Origin: Lacrimispora xylanisolvens
GTDB taxonomy: Bacteria > Bacillota > Clostridia > Lachnospirales > Lachnospiraceae
Direction: 5' to 3'
DNA: 64,000 nucleotides
NCBI RefSeq assembly: GCF_002934545.1
Contig: NZ_PTJA01000004.1
Location: 434,001 to 498,000, forward strand
The first letter of the stretch is position 1. Every line of letters begins with the position of its first letter. Both the position numbers and the translations under genes were made by a program. Positions 28,602 through 36,953 of this stretch are shown here, piece after piece. The notes beneath the pieces were generated by a model. That model worked only from the letters and a program-made list of their open reading frames with translations. It was not told where the DNA came from and ran no database searches.

Positions 28602-29579
28602 CTACGAAACTTCCTGTCCCAAAAAGGTCATGTGGATACCCTCGGAGATGGTAAAGCTTAATTCTTTCACAGTTTCGTCAATATCTGGAGGGGTTACATA
28701 TAGTGGTCCGAATTCCGGCTCCAAAAGTTCACGGATCAGATCATACTGTTCATCAGAATTAAGATTTTCCATAAAATCTCCCATTCCTTTGGTTTCCATA
28801 TTTTCTGACAGTGCCCGAATTAAGGTTGTCACTGTATCATGGACGATAGCAGCAGCCCCTACAACAGTAGGTACGCCGATTGCCATGACCGGTACCCCTA
28901 AGCTTTCTTTTGTTAAGCTGTTGCGGTGATTCCCCACTCCGGAACCCGGATGAATTCCGGTATCAGTAAGCTGTATGGTTGTCCCAAGACGTTTTACGCT
29001 TCTTGCAGCCAGAGCATCAATTGCAATAATGAGATCGGGCTTTGTTTCTTTGATAATACCTTTTAAAATTTCGGCTGTCTCCATTCCGGTCTGAGCCATA
29101 ACGCCTGGTGCAATCCCGCTGATCACAGGCATGGGTTTTCCACGCCAGAAATCGTCTCCATACTGAACCTTTAAATGTCTGGTAACCTGGAGATTATTAA
29201 GAACTCTGGGTCCCAGAGAATCGGGAGTTACAGAAGAGTTACCAAGTCCTGCCACCAACACATGAAAATTGGGTTTTGTAAAATCTTTTCCTTCCAGCAG
29301 CTTGGAAATCTGTGCTGAAAGTTCCTTAGACACCTCTCTGTGATAATCCTCATCTTTTAAAGACAGCTGGTCTGCCTCCAGGGTAATATAGGTTCCAATG
29401 GGTTTTCCCATGGCTTTTGACCCTTTTTCATCAAGAATTTTTACCTCTGTCATTTTAATCCGGCTGTCAGCCCGATGCCATTCCCTTAATGATACTCCTG
29501 ATATTTCTCCGCCGTCACCAGGAAAACTTTCTTTTTCTTCAACTGCAAGGTCTGTACGTACTTCAAATGTGTTTTCCAT
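28602..29579 (-). CDS. gpr: GPR germination endopeptidase (A25)
   Basis: 325 aa. N-terminal propeptide region ending near FEVRTDLAVEE, then the A25 fold with GLGNSSVTPDSLGPRV near residue 113 and DLIIAIDALAARSVKRLGTTIQL near 185. It cleaves small acid-soluble spore proteins on germination and is made as an autoprocessed zymogen. Divergent from rpsT over a 178-nt gap. Confidence 0.96.
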   Translation of the reverse strand: MENTFEVRTDLAVEEKESFPGDGGEISGVSLREWHRADSRIKMTEVKILDEKGSKAMGKPIGTYITLEADQLSLKDEDYHREVSKELSAQISKLLEGKDFTKPNFHVLVAGLGNSSVTPDSLGPRVLNNLQVTRHLKVQYGDDFWRGKPMPVISGIAPGVMAQTGMETAEILKGIIKETKPDLIIAIDALAARSVKRLGTTIQLTDTGIHPGSGVGNHRNSLTKESLGVPVMAIGVPTVVGAAAIVHDTVTTLIRALSENMETKGMGDFMENLNSDEQYDLIRELLEPEFGPLYVTPPDIDETVKELSFTISEGIHMTFLGQEVS

Positions 29580-29637
29580 TTCTTCCTCCTTTCCAGCATT
29601 TCTAAGGTATTTTCTGCAAAAAAGCAGGAATTATGTA

Positions 29638-29666
29638 TTGACATATGTACCGAAATTAGCTAGAAT
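29638..29666 (+). promoter_or_regulatory. Sigma-A promoter of rpsT
   Basis: TTGACA (29638-29643), 17 bp, TAGAAT (29661-29666), about 90 nt before the start; a leader of this size allows S20 autoregulation, though none is shown. Confidence 0.85.
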
Positions 29667-29757
29667 ATAAAAGTATGTTTACATTGAACTGTCCGTGTCC
29701 AGGCTTTGATGCAAAACAAAGAATAAATCATATTACATTTTATTGGAGGTGTACAGA

Positions 29758-30021
29758 TTGGCTAACATTAAATCTGCAAAGAAAAGAATCTTAGTTAACG
29801 AAACTAAGGCTGCTAGAAACAAAGCGATCAGATCCAAAGTGAAAACATCCATTAAGAAAGTGGAATCTGCTATTACTGCCGGTGACAAGGCTGCTGCCCA
29901 GGCATTATTAGTAAGTGCTATTACAGAGATCGACAAAGCTGCTACTAAAGGCGTATATCATAAGAATAACGCTTCCAGAAAAGTATCCAGAATCTCTAAA
30001 GCTGTTAACGCAATGGCTTAA
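29758..30021 (+). CDS. rpsT: 30S ribosomal protein S20
   Basis: 87 aa, starting at the TTG at 29758 with TGGAGGTG 8-9 nt before it; ANIKSAKKRILVNETKAARN is the invariant S20 start, so upstream TTG/GTG codons are part of the leader. It is highly basic and helical and binds 16S rRNA early in assembly. TTG starts in rpsT are common and limit its expression. This is the right-hand housekeeping border of the tailocin island. Confidence 0.97.
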   Translation: MANIKSAKKRILVNETKAARNKAIRSKVKTSIKKVESAITAGDKAAAQALLVSAITEIDKAATKGVYHKNNASRKVSRISKAVNAMA

Positions 30022-30037
30022 TTCATAAACGATATTT

Positions 30038-30074
30038 ATCCCATTCAGACTAACCCGCTGAATGGGATTTTTTG
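30038..30074 (+). terminator. rpsT intrinsic terminator
   Basis: Perfect 11-bp stem ATCCCATTCAG/CTGAATGGGAT, 9-nt loop, then TTTTT. Confidence 0.93.
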
Positions 30075-30077
30075 GTT

Positions 30078-30117
30078 TGGCGGGATTGCCGGGGTCTCTG
30101 TTCACCGGATCCCGCCA
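30078..30117. repeat. Inverted repeat at the island edge, 3' of the amidase gene
   Basis: TGGCGGGAT (30078-30086) and ATCCCGCCA (30109-30117) form a perfect 9-bp stem with an internal CCGG/CCGG pair. It lies 6 nt after the amidase stop and may end the tail operon, but no T run follows on the minus strand. Confidence 0.6.
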
Positions 30118-30122
30118 GGTTC

Positions 30123-30953
30123 TTATTGGATCTGAAGTGCGCCGTTCTGGTCTGACTTTAAGTGCAGCTCACCCTCATACATACTGCCGTCAGCTGTCAC
30201 GCGGTAAAGTTCATTTTTCCAGATCACCCACTGGTCTTTTGCCATTTTCCCAGAACTGTCTAAATAATACCACTTTCCGTCACTTCCGGTTTTCCAGGTA
30301 TCTTTCACCATATATCCGGCTTCATCAAACCAGTACCAGGTATCTCCATCCTGATACCAGTCATTTTTCACATAATCTCCTGTATTCCCTAAATAAAATC
30401 TCCAGCCGTTCTCATCTTCCACCCAGCCGGATTTTACTTCTGCTGCGGATAAAAGAGAATCTTTAAAATCTTCCCAGGTGTGAATGGTGTTATTGTATAC
30501 ATAAGGATTGGGGCAGATTTTACCGGTTACGTCGTAATGTCTGATTACATGATCTTCTTTGATTCCGTATTGTTCCATCAGCTGCTTAGTCAGTTTCTTT
30601 GCTGAAGCTACGGTTGCGTCTTCAAAGTACCAGTCTCTGCTTGTGTCAGACTGGCTGCCTTTGTTTCTGACACACAGCTCGATGCCAATGCTGTTGCTGT
30701 TGCGGCATTCCGGATGGATATAGGTTTTGGCTCCGCAGTGCCATGCAACGTTTTTGTCTTCAACGGACTGCCAGATTTCTCCGGTAAAGCCTACAAAGTA
30801 GTGGGCGCTGGCGCCTACGTACTGGGAGGCATAGTATTTGCAGTTTGCTTCTGCCCCTCCCAGCGCTCCTACATAATGAATGACGATATATTTAATACGG
30901 CTTAACTCGCCGTTACTGTAGTTATATGGGGTTAGAAGTTTGTTTATTTCCAC
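30123..30953 (-). CDS. N-acetylmuramoyl-L-alanine amidase endolysin with wall-binding repeats
   Basis: 276 aa from a GTG (GGGAGGGG 6-8 nt upstream). Amidase_2/PGRP domain at about 18-155: zinc ligands in IVIHYVG (His26), IRHYDVTGKICPNP (His and Cys), with AHYFVGFTGEIWQSVEDKNVAWHCG between. Residues 175-255 hold three or four CW_binding_1 repeats (GWRFYLGNTGDYVKNDWYQ, TWYWFDEAGYMVKDTW, KWYYLDSSGKMAKDQW). No signal peptide, so it needs the upstream holin. It would lyse the producer to release tail particles. Confidence 0.93.
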   Translation of the reverse strand: MEINKLLTPYNYSNGELSRIKYIVIHYVGALGGAEANCKYYASQYVGASAHYFVGFTGEIWQSVEDKNVAWHCGAKTYIHPECRNSNSIGIELCVRNKGSQSDTSRDWYFEDATVASAKKLTKQLMEQYGIKEDHVIRHYDVTGKICPNPYVYNNTIHTWEDFKDSLLSAAEVKSGWVEDENGWRFYLGNTGDYVKNDWYQDGDTWYWFDEAGYMVKDTWKTGSDGKWYYLDSSGKMAKDQWVIWKNELYRVTADGSMYEGELHLKSDQNGALQIQ

Positions 30954-31109
30954 TTAAATCCCCTCCCTTCTTCCCGAGAATCCCATGTCATCTGCGTCAA
31001 AGGATTCCCGGAAACGTTCGATTTCTGTATAATCGGAATTTTTTAGATTTTCCTGTATTCCAAGTAGTTCGATGTTGCTCATGTCTTGGGTTGATTCGCT
31101 TTTTACCAT
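30954..31109 (-). CDS. 51-aa small protein between holin and endolysin
   Basis: The frame runs MVKSESTQDMSNIELLGIQ ... YTEIERFRESFDADDMGFSGRREGI and stops at the base before the amidase GTG. AAGGTGA lies 5-6 nt before its ATG. It is hydrophilic, without a membrane segment, so not a second holin. Position suggests a lysis-cassette accessory; I do not recognise the family. Confidence 0.6.
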   Translation of the reverse strand: MVKSESTQDMSNIELLGIQENLKNSDYTEIERFRESFDADDMGFSGRREGI

Positions 31110-31188
31110 AGATATCACCTTGTCCCTTTCTATTTATCATATGAAGAAATGTGGGAAAATGTCACGGGGCGGTGTACTTGGTAAGGTT

Positions 31189-31617
31189 TTAGGTTCGGTC
31201 GGGGAGCTCGTCGGTGTACTGGGACAGGAACTTCTTTATGGCTTCCCATATGTGTTTTACGGGCAGACCGCATAATGTCATGTTTTTTAAAATACTGACC
31301 AGTTCGTAGGCTATGTATAAAAGACCGAAAAACTCGGCAACACCTATTGCATTAACTGGTAGATAGGACCGGATTGCTTCGGGAATGAAACCAATTAAAT
31401 TTAGATGTATAATTTGATCAAGTACCAAAAGAAACGCCAGAGAGGCTACCATTGATACTTTGCGAATGGCGCCATCTATACCAAAACAACTATTAAACAT
31501 ATGTTCCTTTATTGCTCTAATACAGCCGAAGCAGGTGTCCATTACTACTGCTAAAATAACAAGTTTAATAATTGGACTTCCCCATGCAAGAGCAAGTAAT
31601 TCTACGATTTTATCCAT
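31189..31617 (-). CDS. Phage holin, toxin-secretion/lysis family (Holin_4_1 type)
   Basis: 142 aa with hydrophobic segments at about 13-30, 52-72, 80-95 and 92-110 (IIKLVILAVVMDTCFGCI, SMVASLAFLLVLDQII, EFFGLLYIAYELVSI). The conserved D-T-C-FG turn after the first helix and the late ELVSILKN segment fit the Bacteriophage_holin_4 family. An AGGAGAAAA site precedes the ATG. It forms membrane lesions for endolysin exit. Confidence 0.88.
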   Translation of the reverse strand: MDKIVELLALAWGSPIIKLVILAVVMDTCFGCIRAIKEHMFNSCFGIDGAIRKVSMVASLAFLLVLDQIIHLNLIGFIPEAIRSYLPVNAIGVAEFFGLLYIAYELVSILKNMTLCGLPVKHIWEAIKKFLSQYTDELPDRT

Positions 31618-31733
31618 TTTTTTCTCCTAAACCTTTCTTATAATTTTTTCTATAGGGGGTAGTGATTGCGCCTGCTTTTATATATTTAATTATTGGATAA
31701 TATTACTGTATTAAACTCATTTTACGTGTATGA

Positions 31734-31787
31734 TTAATTTTCACCATATCCTATTACGTAAATACTATCCTTTTCATCTAATATCAT
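31734..31787 (-). pseudogene. 17-codon frame, possible remnant of a fibre-associated protein
   Basis: The frame reads MILDEKDSIYVIGYGEN and stops. It has no good ribosome site. The LDEKDxVYV pattern resembles the start of small proteins that follow tail-fibre genes in other clostridial tails, so it may be a truncated remnant. The rest of 31618-31799 is A+T-rich with nothing else visible. Confidence 0.25.
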
Positions 31788-31799
31788 AAATATTTGTAT

Positions 31800-32258
31800 T
31801 TAAGTTAAAAATTCTATTTTAGAAATATAAACCGATCCTCCTTGGGTAGTTCTTGAAACACAAGCAAAACCTATTGAAAAAAAAGCCTGGGTATTTATAT
31901 TAGATATATCAATATCGGTAACAGTATCTACAAGAAATCCTGCATATAAATTATCAATACTTTTTAATACGCTATGTTTATTATCATTTGATAGAATAGC
32001 GCACCCATATCCCAATGCATCAAGACCATTACTATTCAAGTAATAATCAGTTTTATAATATAATCTAATTGTTTTAAATGGTGTCATATTAATACTGTAC
32101 TTATTGACTATTCTGGAGGTAATAGTATGTCCTCTATCTTTATTGTCATAATATTCTCCTCTACCCATACAAATTCCTGAACTGGATATTTCTATGCCAA
32201 AATTATAGCCATATTCACGGATTCCCCCAGTAAGTACGCCTGAGAAAACCCCGTTTAA
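31800..32258 (-). CDS. Distal (C-terminal) part of the tail fibre, in the -1 frame
   Basis: An open -1 frame directly continues the fibre gene: after SF at the T5 run the -1 frame reads LNGVFSGVLTGGIREYGYNF and runs on for 152 codons to 31800. An internal ATG at 32168 would give only the last 122 residues and has a GAGG purine run only after it. The domain is beta-rich (TIRLYYKTDYYLNSNGL, VYISKIEFLT), fitting a fibre tip or receptor-binding domain. Whether it is joined by ribosomal slippage, phase variation or is a broken gene is undecided. Confidence 0.6.
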   Translation of the reverse strand, partial: LNGVFSGVLTGGIREYGYNFGIEISSSGICMGRGEYYDNKDRGHTITSRIVNKYSINMTPFKTIRLYYKTDYYLNSNGLDALGYGCAILSNDNKHSVLKSIDNLYAGFLVDTVTDIDISNINTQAFFSIGFACVSRTTQGGSVYISKIEFLT

Positions 32259-32914
32259 AAAGACGTTTGTCCGACTGCCAAATAACTATAATCGGGAAAT
32301 GTTCCAACTACACCACCGATATTTACACCATTTTTTATATTCTCTGGTCGAAAATTAGGAATGTCTTGCTGAATCCAATTGACTCCATTTAAGTAATGAC
32401 CATTTCTAACCCTTAAATTTATTGTTCCCGCCCAGTTAGACATACCTTGAGACCATGCCCGATCAGTACCAGAAATCTCGGCATTTTGAATTGGGATTGT
32501 ACCACTGACTTTAGTGCCATTAACCCAAGCCGTTTGTCCACTTAGGATATGTGCCGCTGAAGCCGTCCCTCCGGTCTGGCTTATTAAACTATTAGCTGCA
32601 ACTTTCCCGGAGCCATTGTGATATCCAGCAGGAATTGTATAGCTTCCTCCTGCATTAAGTACAGTTGATATAGCCCCACAATTTGGCATATTGCCAGTAC
32701 GTTTCACTCTAGCGTCTTTATTATAATAGGTCCTTTTGTCAAGAACCTGACTATCTGCTGCATCACCGGTCAACTCCAGGGTACCTTCTACAATTTCATC
32801 ATCTGAATCACTTGTAATGGCAGTGTATCCTTTTAACACTTCGGAGCTAGTAGCAGTACACTCATCAGACCCGGCTCCAGCACCTCCGGCCCCTGAAATA
32901 CTCACTTTACCCAT
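32255..32914 (-). CDS. Tail fibre / tail-tip protein, proximal part
   Basis: 219 aa from the ATG at 32914 (a GTG two codons earlier is possible). Gly/Ala-rich start (SISGAGGAGAGSDECTA), then repeats of the kind found in clostridial fibre proteins: SEVLKGYTAITSDSDDEIVEGTLE, AGGSYTIPAGYHNGSGKVAA, and GGVVGTFPDYSYLAVGQTSF. The stop TAA follows a T5 run (32257-32261), where a -1 shift continues into the distal part (combined about 371 aa). Overlaps the preceding gene by 8 nt. Probably determines target binding. Confidence 0.75.
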   Translation of the reverse strand: MGKVSISGAGGAGAGSDECTATSSEVLKGYTAITSDSDDEIVEGTLELTGDAADSQVLDKRTYYNKDARVKRTGNMPNCGAISTVLNAGGSYTIPAGYHNGSGKVAANSLISQTGGTASAAHILSGQTAWVNGTKVSGTIPIQNAEISGTDRAWSQGMSNWAGTINLRVRNGHYLNGVNWIQQDIPNFRPENIKNGVNIGGVVGTFPDYSYLAVGQTSF

Positions 32915-33341
32915 TTGCACTCACTCCTCTCAGATATACACTAAAATCTTCTATTGGCTTCTTTTCTCCGCAAAAGAACGTTACATATTCATCTTCTGTC
33001 TCCCCGTAAGTTATCATCCCGGTCATTTTTCTTCTAAGTTTTACCGCTGCAGCATCCAGACTTTTAGGCGTACAAGGACTTAGTAACGGATTATCAGTTG
33101 CTTTCAACCCCGCCACCGCTACTCTTTGGCTGTAAGGAGCAGTATCGCTCCAGCCGGAAGCCGGAATACTTACCTCTATTAACTGTTCATGCTGCTCCTG
33201 AACCATCTTATTATAAAAAGTATTATTAAAAAGCTGTTCAATCTCAACCGCCATCTCCTGGCCATCTGCCAGCGTATCCCTGTCCCATTTACGAATTTCA
33301 GCCGTAAATTCCGGCGGATTCTTTACATCACAAAATGCCAT
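32907..33341 (-). CDS. Tail-fibre-region protein, unknown function
   Basis: 144 aa, hydrophilic and mostly beta/loop: AFCDVKNPPEFTAEIRKWDRDTLADG, then EVSIPASGWSDTAPYSQRVAV. Lies between the H-like N-terminal protein and the fibre in a tightly packed operon (12-nt gap upstream, 8-nt overlap downstream). The SIPASGWSDTAPYSQ motif recurs in clostridial prophage tail proteins of unknown role. Possibly a fibre connector or trimerisation module; inference only. Confidence 0.7.
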   Translation of the reverse strand: MAFCDVKNPPEFTAEIRKWDRDTLADGQEMAVEIEQLFNNTFYNKMVQEQHEQLIEVSIPASGWSDTAPYSQRVAVAGLKATDNPLLSPCTPKSLDAAAVKLRRKMTGMITYGETEDEYVTFFCGEKKPIEDFSVYLRGVSANG

Positions 33342-33353
33342 TGTTAAACCTCC

Positions 33354-33749
33354 TTAAAATATTTCATCCATATCATAGATCTGAGGAATATCTGCATCTT
33401 TCCCTTTTCGCATGAAGGTTCGGTATGCAATTAAATCTCCTTCTGCATCAAACAATCCCATTTCTGATATCTCACTTCCGGTCAGTTCTCCTTTGTTAAG
33501 AGTAGCCGTATAGCGGCAGATTGTTTCCGTTTCATCGGTATAAACATGAGTTTCAATTTCCTTCTTCATCAATTCATTGTAGAGACCGATTTCATTTCCG
33601 GAAGCTGTTTTGGGCTTTCCATTGTCTTCTACTCCTCCATCGCCCCAGGCCATATGAGTAATGATTGGAAGTGTCATATCTCCAGCATGTGCTTTACAGA
33701 ATTTTTTCCTTCCAGTTAGTGTGATAACTCCATTTGTAATATCTGCCAT
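33354..33749 (-). CDS. Tail fibre N-terminal attachment protein (P2 gpH-like N-domain)
   Basis: 131 aa from the ATG at 33749. ITNGVITLTGRKKFCKAHAGDMTLPIITHMAWGDGG (in part) with EIGLYNELMKKEIETHVY and CRYTATLNKGELTGSEISEMGLFDAEG is the N-terminal baseplate-attachment domain of P2-type fibres (DUF3751-like). In P2 this domain is fused to the shaft; here it is a separate short protein and the shaft/tip genes follow. It lies 14 nt after gpI. Confidence 0.8.
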   Translation of the reverse strand: MADITNGVITLTGRKKFCKAHAGDMTLPIITHMAWGDGGVEDNGKPKTASGNEIGLYNELMKKEIETHVYTDETETICRYTATLNKGELTGSEISEMGLFDAEGDLIAYRTFMRKGKDADIPQIYDMDEIF

Positions 33750-33763
33750 ATTTATCATCCTTT

Positions 33764-34702
33764 CTATAAAACGGTTAGTCCTCCGTTTAATGATCTGGAA
33801 ATATCAAGACTCCATTCTGAAGATAATTCATTTAATGTAGTAACCCTGATATTTCCTGTTTTAATTTCACTTTTAACTTCATTTTTTATTCTAAGTACAT
33901 TTTTCCCCTCAGATCTAACTTTCAGAAACTCAATCAGACGAAAGCGTTCATCTCTGGATCGATCTACTGGAACCGTATTCATAAACCTCATATTTCCGTC
34001 TAGTAATATATCCTTCGAAACTCTAACATGGAATTTTTGTACAACAGGATAAAAATCAATTCTTTCATCACTATCATATCCGCTCAGTTTCTTATCAGTC
34101 AGTTTCCATAACCCATCCAGACTTAAATAAGGAGTATTTACCCGAGGATAAAATCGGTTGCGAAACCGGATCGCATTGTCATAACTAATTTCACATGTAG
34201 CAATAGAATTTATTACAAATTCTACATACTCAAGCCACGATCTGGCATTTTTATATAACTCTATCTGCCTCTTTATCTCTGATCCATATCCAGGCAGAAT
34301 CTCGTGTTCCCCTACCTGAACTATTGCTTTAAAATGAAAAGGAGCTCCATTATACTGATACCATTCCTTAATTTCTCCCCCATCAAGCACCGCACTCAAA
34401 AATTCTTTGAGTACACCAGGAGTTCCTGATCTCATATACCAGGCGGTTGTCTGTACAATCAGCTCTTCTTTTAAAGTCCTTGGCATTGTCTGTTCATAAT
34501 ACTGAGTATTAAGTTCCAATGCCAGAAGATCTAAAACAGCTTCCGGTACTTTTTTAATTTCTCCATATAAATGGCTTGCCTGAGAATACTCCTGTAATTT
34601 TTTCATCGCCTGGCTCACAGCATAACTGACCGCTTTCGTTTCAGGAGTAATCAGGTTATACGGCATAATATCATTGATCTCACCATGATAAAAATCAATC
34701 AT
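33764..34702 (-). CDS. Baseplate wedge protein I (P2 gpI-like), enlarged
   Basis: 312 aa versus about 176 in P2. The N-terminal 150 residues fit gpI: LDLLALELNTQYYEQTMPRTLKEELI and WYMRSGTPGVLKEFLSAVLDGGEIKEWYQY. The C-terminal half (LSLDGLWKLTDKKLSGYD, FHVRVSKDILLDGNMRFMN) is an extra beta-rich domain, found in Gram-positive myophage homologues. Overlaps J by 8 nt. Part of the contractile baseplate with W and J. Confidence 0.88.
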   Translation of the reverse strand: MIDFYHGEINDIMPYNLITPETKAVSYAVSQAMKKLQEYSQASHLYGEIKKVPEAVLDLLALELNTQYYEQTMPRTLKEELIVQTTAWYMRSGTPGVLKEFLSAVLDGGEIKEWYQYNGAPFHFKAIVQVGEHEILPGYGSEIKRQIELYKNARSWLEYVEFVINSIATCEISYDNAIRFRNRFYPRVNTPYLSLDGLWKLTDKKLSGYDSDERIDFYPVVQKFHVRVSKDILLDGNMRFMNTVPVDRSRDERFRLIEFLKVRSEGKNVLRIKNEVKSEIKTGNIRVTTLNELSSEWSLDISRSLNGGLTVL

Positions 34703-35834
34703 CCCGTCTTCCTCCGTAAGCCAAAGTGATTTTATCCGGTACTGCCAGAGCGGAATTAGGTACTTCTGTAAATACTGGCTCTACAATATCAGCCATTTTT
34801 ACTCCTGTACCCATAATGTAATATAGAAGCTGTGCCGGATTGATATCTCTCCCCACCTTTTTTTGCCATGTTATGTAATTATTGCAGGCAGTTGAAACGG
34901 CTTCCTTCATGGTTTCTTCCCTGTCTCTGTCTTCATTGAGAATATAATAAATCAGTTCAATATTATATTTTATTTCCTCAGGTTTCTTTACAACTACATG
35001 ATCTGTTAAGGGTCTGATATTGCTATCTGATAAATATGTCTCCAAATTCTTTAAAAAAACATCGTCAGGAATCGTACCATCTGCCATGGTAACATAGATA
35101 TCCACCTCCCCCGGAGATTCTGAAGTGATAAGGCATTCTCCAATTGCAGGGCTAAATGTTTTAACCCAATATTCGTACGCTCGCTCCGGACCGGCAGTGG
35201 AATAGCTGACTGGAGATAAATAAATTCTCTCTGCCAGTTCTTCATCATTTTCCCTGTCTGCACCACCACTGGTCGTCACAATATTTGAAACTTTCATTGT
35301 ATAAGGCAGCAAATCCGTTAACCATTTAATTTCGCCTGGCAGATAACCGTTTCCTATCGTTCCGCTCTGTTCACACTCAGCTGCTATATCTGTATATAAC
35401 TGCCCTGACTTTATTTCACTTTTCTTTGTTGTTGTAAAATATAAATCAGGACCTTTCACTCTGGTTCCTTTTGGTATGACTACCGCCCGTTCAACCTTAT
35501 CCGCCAGCGTAAACCGTATCACCGTACGTGCGGGCGCCGCTTCATTTCTTTTTACTTTTTTAAATGCTGCCAGATTATCCAGGAATTCACCTGTGCTGTA
35601 TTTCAGCAATCCCATTTTTCCAGCCTTGTCTTCATATTGATACCCCTGATATATTGCAACTGCGCAGGAATACAGAATGAGACGATAAGGGTCGGCCAGT
35701 CCCAATGAAACATCTTCACCGGTTAACTCTCTGTACTTCTCTTCATAATCATGGATCAACCTTTCCTGTAAGTCGGAGAAACTTGTATTTTCTATAAAAC
35801 TGACCTCTGGATAATCAGAAAATCTGCTTTCCAT
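34695..35834 (-). CDS. Baseplate protein J (gp6/P2 gpJ-like)
   Basis: 379 aa. Baseplate_J signature: VERAVVIPKGTRVKG near residue 120, GTIGNGYLPGEI, VTTSGGADRENDEELAERI near 190, and AYEYWVKTFSPAIGECLI. It forms the wedge core and marks a contractile rather than a siphovirus tail. Shares one base with the W stop. Confidence 0.94.
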   Translation of the reverse strand: MESRFSDYPEVSFIENTSFSDLQERLIHDYEEKYRELTGEDVSLGLADPYRLILYSCAVAIYQGYQYEDKAGKMGLLKYSTGEFLDNLAAFKKVKRNEAAPARTVIRFTLADKVERAVVIPKGTRVKGPDLYFTTTKKSEIKSGQLYTDIAAECEQSGTIGNGYLPGEIKWLTDLLPYTMKVSNIVTTSGGADRENDEELAERIYLSPVSYSTAGPERAYEYWVKTFSPAIGECLITSESPGEVDIYVTMADGTIPDDVFLKNLETYLSDSNIRPLTDHVVVKKPEEIKYNIELIYYILNEDRDREETMKEAVSTACNNYITWQKKVGRDINPAQLLYYIMGTGVKMADIVEPVFTEVPNSALAVPDKITLAYGGRRDD

Positions 35835-36133
35835 TATATTTCCTCCTTTCCTGCAAAATATATGTGTGGAATAATAGTCCCCTCTTTGTTCTCAAATGTG
35901 ATATCTTTTATAGATACTCTTGGCTCATATTTTTCCACTTTACTGGTTACCTCCAGAAAAAACAGGCTTTCTGCTGCTTCCGGAACCTCATCGAGACACC
36001 CCCATGAGATTCCAAAATCTCTGTCAGCCGGCTGGGATCCAGCTCTTGTTCCCAACAGCGCTTTTAAGTTTCTCTTTAATTCCTCTTCCAGCCTGCCGGA
36101 CAAACCAGTTATTGATAATTCGTAATTTACCAT
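35834..36133 (-). CDS. Baseplate protein W (gp25-like)
   Basis: 99 aa. GPW/gp25 fold: ELKRNLKALLGTRAGSQPADRDFGISWGCLDEVPE (in part) with the conserved EIP/DFG region, then EKYEPRVSIKDITFENKEG. It nucleates sheath polymerisation in contractile tails. Nine nt separate it from the U gene. Confidence 0.92.
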   Translation of the reverse strand: MVNYELSITGLSGRLEEELKRNLKALLGTRAGSQPADRDFGISWGCLDEVPEAAESLFFLEVTSKVEKYEPRVSIKDITFENKEGTIIPHIYFAGKEEI

Positions 36134-36142
36134 TTACCTACC

Positions 36143-36532
36143 TCACAAATATTCCTGTAAAGTCAAAGAAACGCTGGCTCGGTACAATTCACCTCCTCTT
36201 AATACAACCTCCCAGGCTTCCGAACTTTTAGTAATAACCCATTTGTTTTTTCCGACTTTTTTTTTGCCAATTACTAGTGTATTTACTTCCCCTGTCTCAA
36301 CCATTCGTTCCAGTACTCCTAAAAGATACCTTGGTTTCACACCCAAAGACGCATCCAATGTTATATCAAAACTTACGGTCTGCAGGTCAGGCCCGTTGAA
36401 TTCACTAAGAGGCTTCTGTCCAATCCGTTCCATGGTACTCCATGACGCTGATATTTCTCTCTTTAAATTCTGAAAAGTAAATACCCGATTGTCATTGACT
36501 TTAAAACGCAGACTTCCTAATATACCAATCAT
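36143..36532 (-). CDS. Tail protein U (P2 gpU-like)
   Basis: 129 aa. GILGSLRFKVNDNRVFTFQNL ... SEFNGPDLQTVSFDITLDASLGVKPRYLLGVLE ... KKVGKNKWVITKSSEAWE ... SLTLQEYL follows the P2 gpU family line by line (segments quoted are separated). In P2 gpU is a tail-completion or baseplate-associated protein. Its ATG overlaps the V stop (ATGA type). Confidence 0.88.
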   Translation of the reverse strand: MIGILGSLRFKVNDNRVFTFQNLKREISASWSTMERIGQKPLSEFNGPDLQTVSFDITLDASLGVKPRYLLGVLERMVETGEVNTLVIGKKKVGKNKWVITKSSEAWEVVLRGGELYRASVSLTLQEYL

Positions 36533-36942
36533 TGCGACAGACTCCTTTCCAATCTTTCCAGTCTGGCTTTCAAATTCAGAATTTCAGTAAGACTGATTGC
36601 TCCTTTTTCTCCTTCCAGACTGATTTCCTGGGAATGCAATGTAAATGTTCCATTTTGAAGAGATTCATAACTGTTACTGTCCATCTCCTTTTTATAGGTC
36701 ATTTCCCTGGGAGCCTTTTTGACTTCATTCCAGAATCCGCCCAATACAACGCCTGAACTGGTGTCATTAGACAGATGAAGAACAATTACCTGATCATTTA
36801 CTCTCGGAGGTTTGTACTCTCCCAGAAAATAAAACATTCCCAGTTCTGAAGTCGTACTGTCTCTGTCCGGATAATAAACTCTGACCATTCCATTTTCCTG
36901 ATTTACAGAAGAAATTCTCCCGACTCTGACTACATCATTCAT
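36529..36942 (-). CDS. Baseplate assembly/spike protein V (gp5-like OB fold)
   Basis: 137 aa from the ATG at 36942 (AAAGGAGAAAAT before it). OB-fold gpV core: VVRVGRISSVNQENGMVRVYY, LGEYKPPRVNDQVIVLHL, GVVLGGFWNE. A short beta repeat follows (NGTFTLHSQEISLEGEKGAI), then a coiled coil (LKARLERLERSL). Much shorter than T4 gp5; the needle part is minimal. Spike of the baseplate hub. Confidence 0.9.
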   Translation of the reverse strand: MNDVVRVGRISSVNQENGMVRVYYPDRDSTTSELGMFYFLGEYKPPRVNDQVIVLHLSNDTSSGVVLGGFWNEVKKAPREMTYKKEMDSNSYESLQNGTFTLHSQEISLEGEKGAISLTEILNLKARLERLERSLSQ

Positions 36943-36953
36943 ATTTTCTCCTT

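Noticed and set aside
26721-29640. Shared 15-mer CAGGAATTATGTATT near 26723 and 29625
   Set aside because: It occurs in two A+T-rich promoter regions only and is too short to claim a repeat family.
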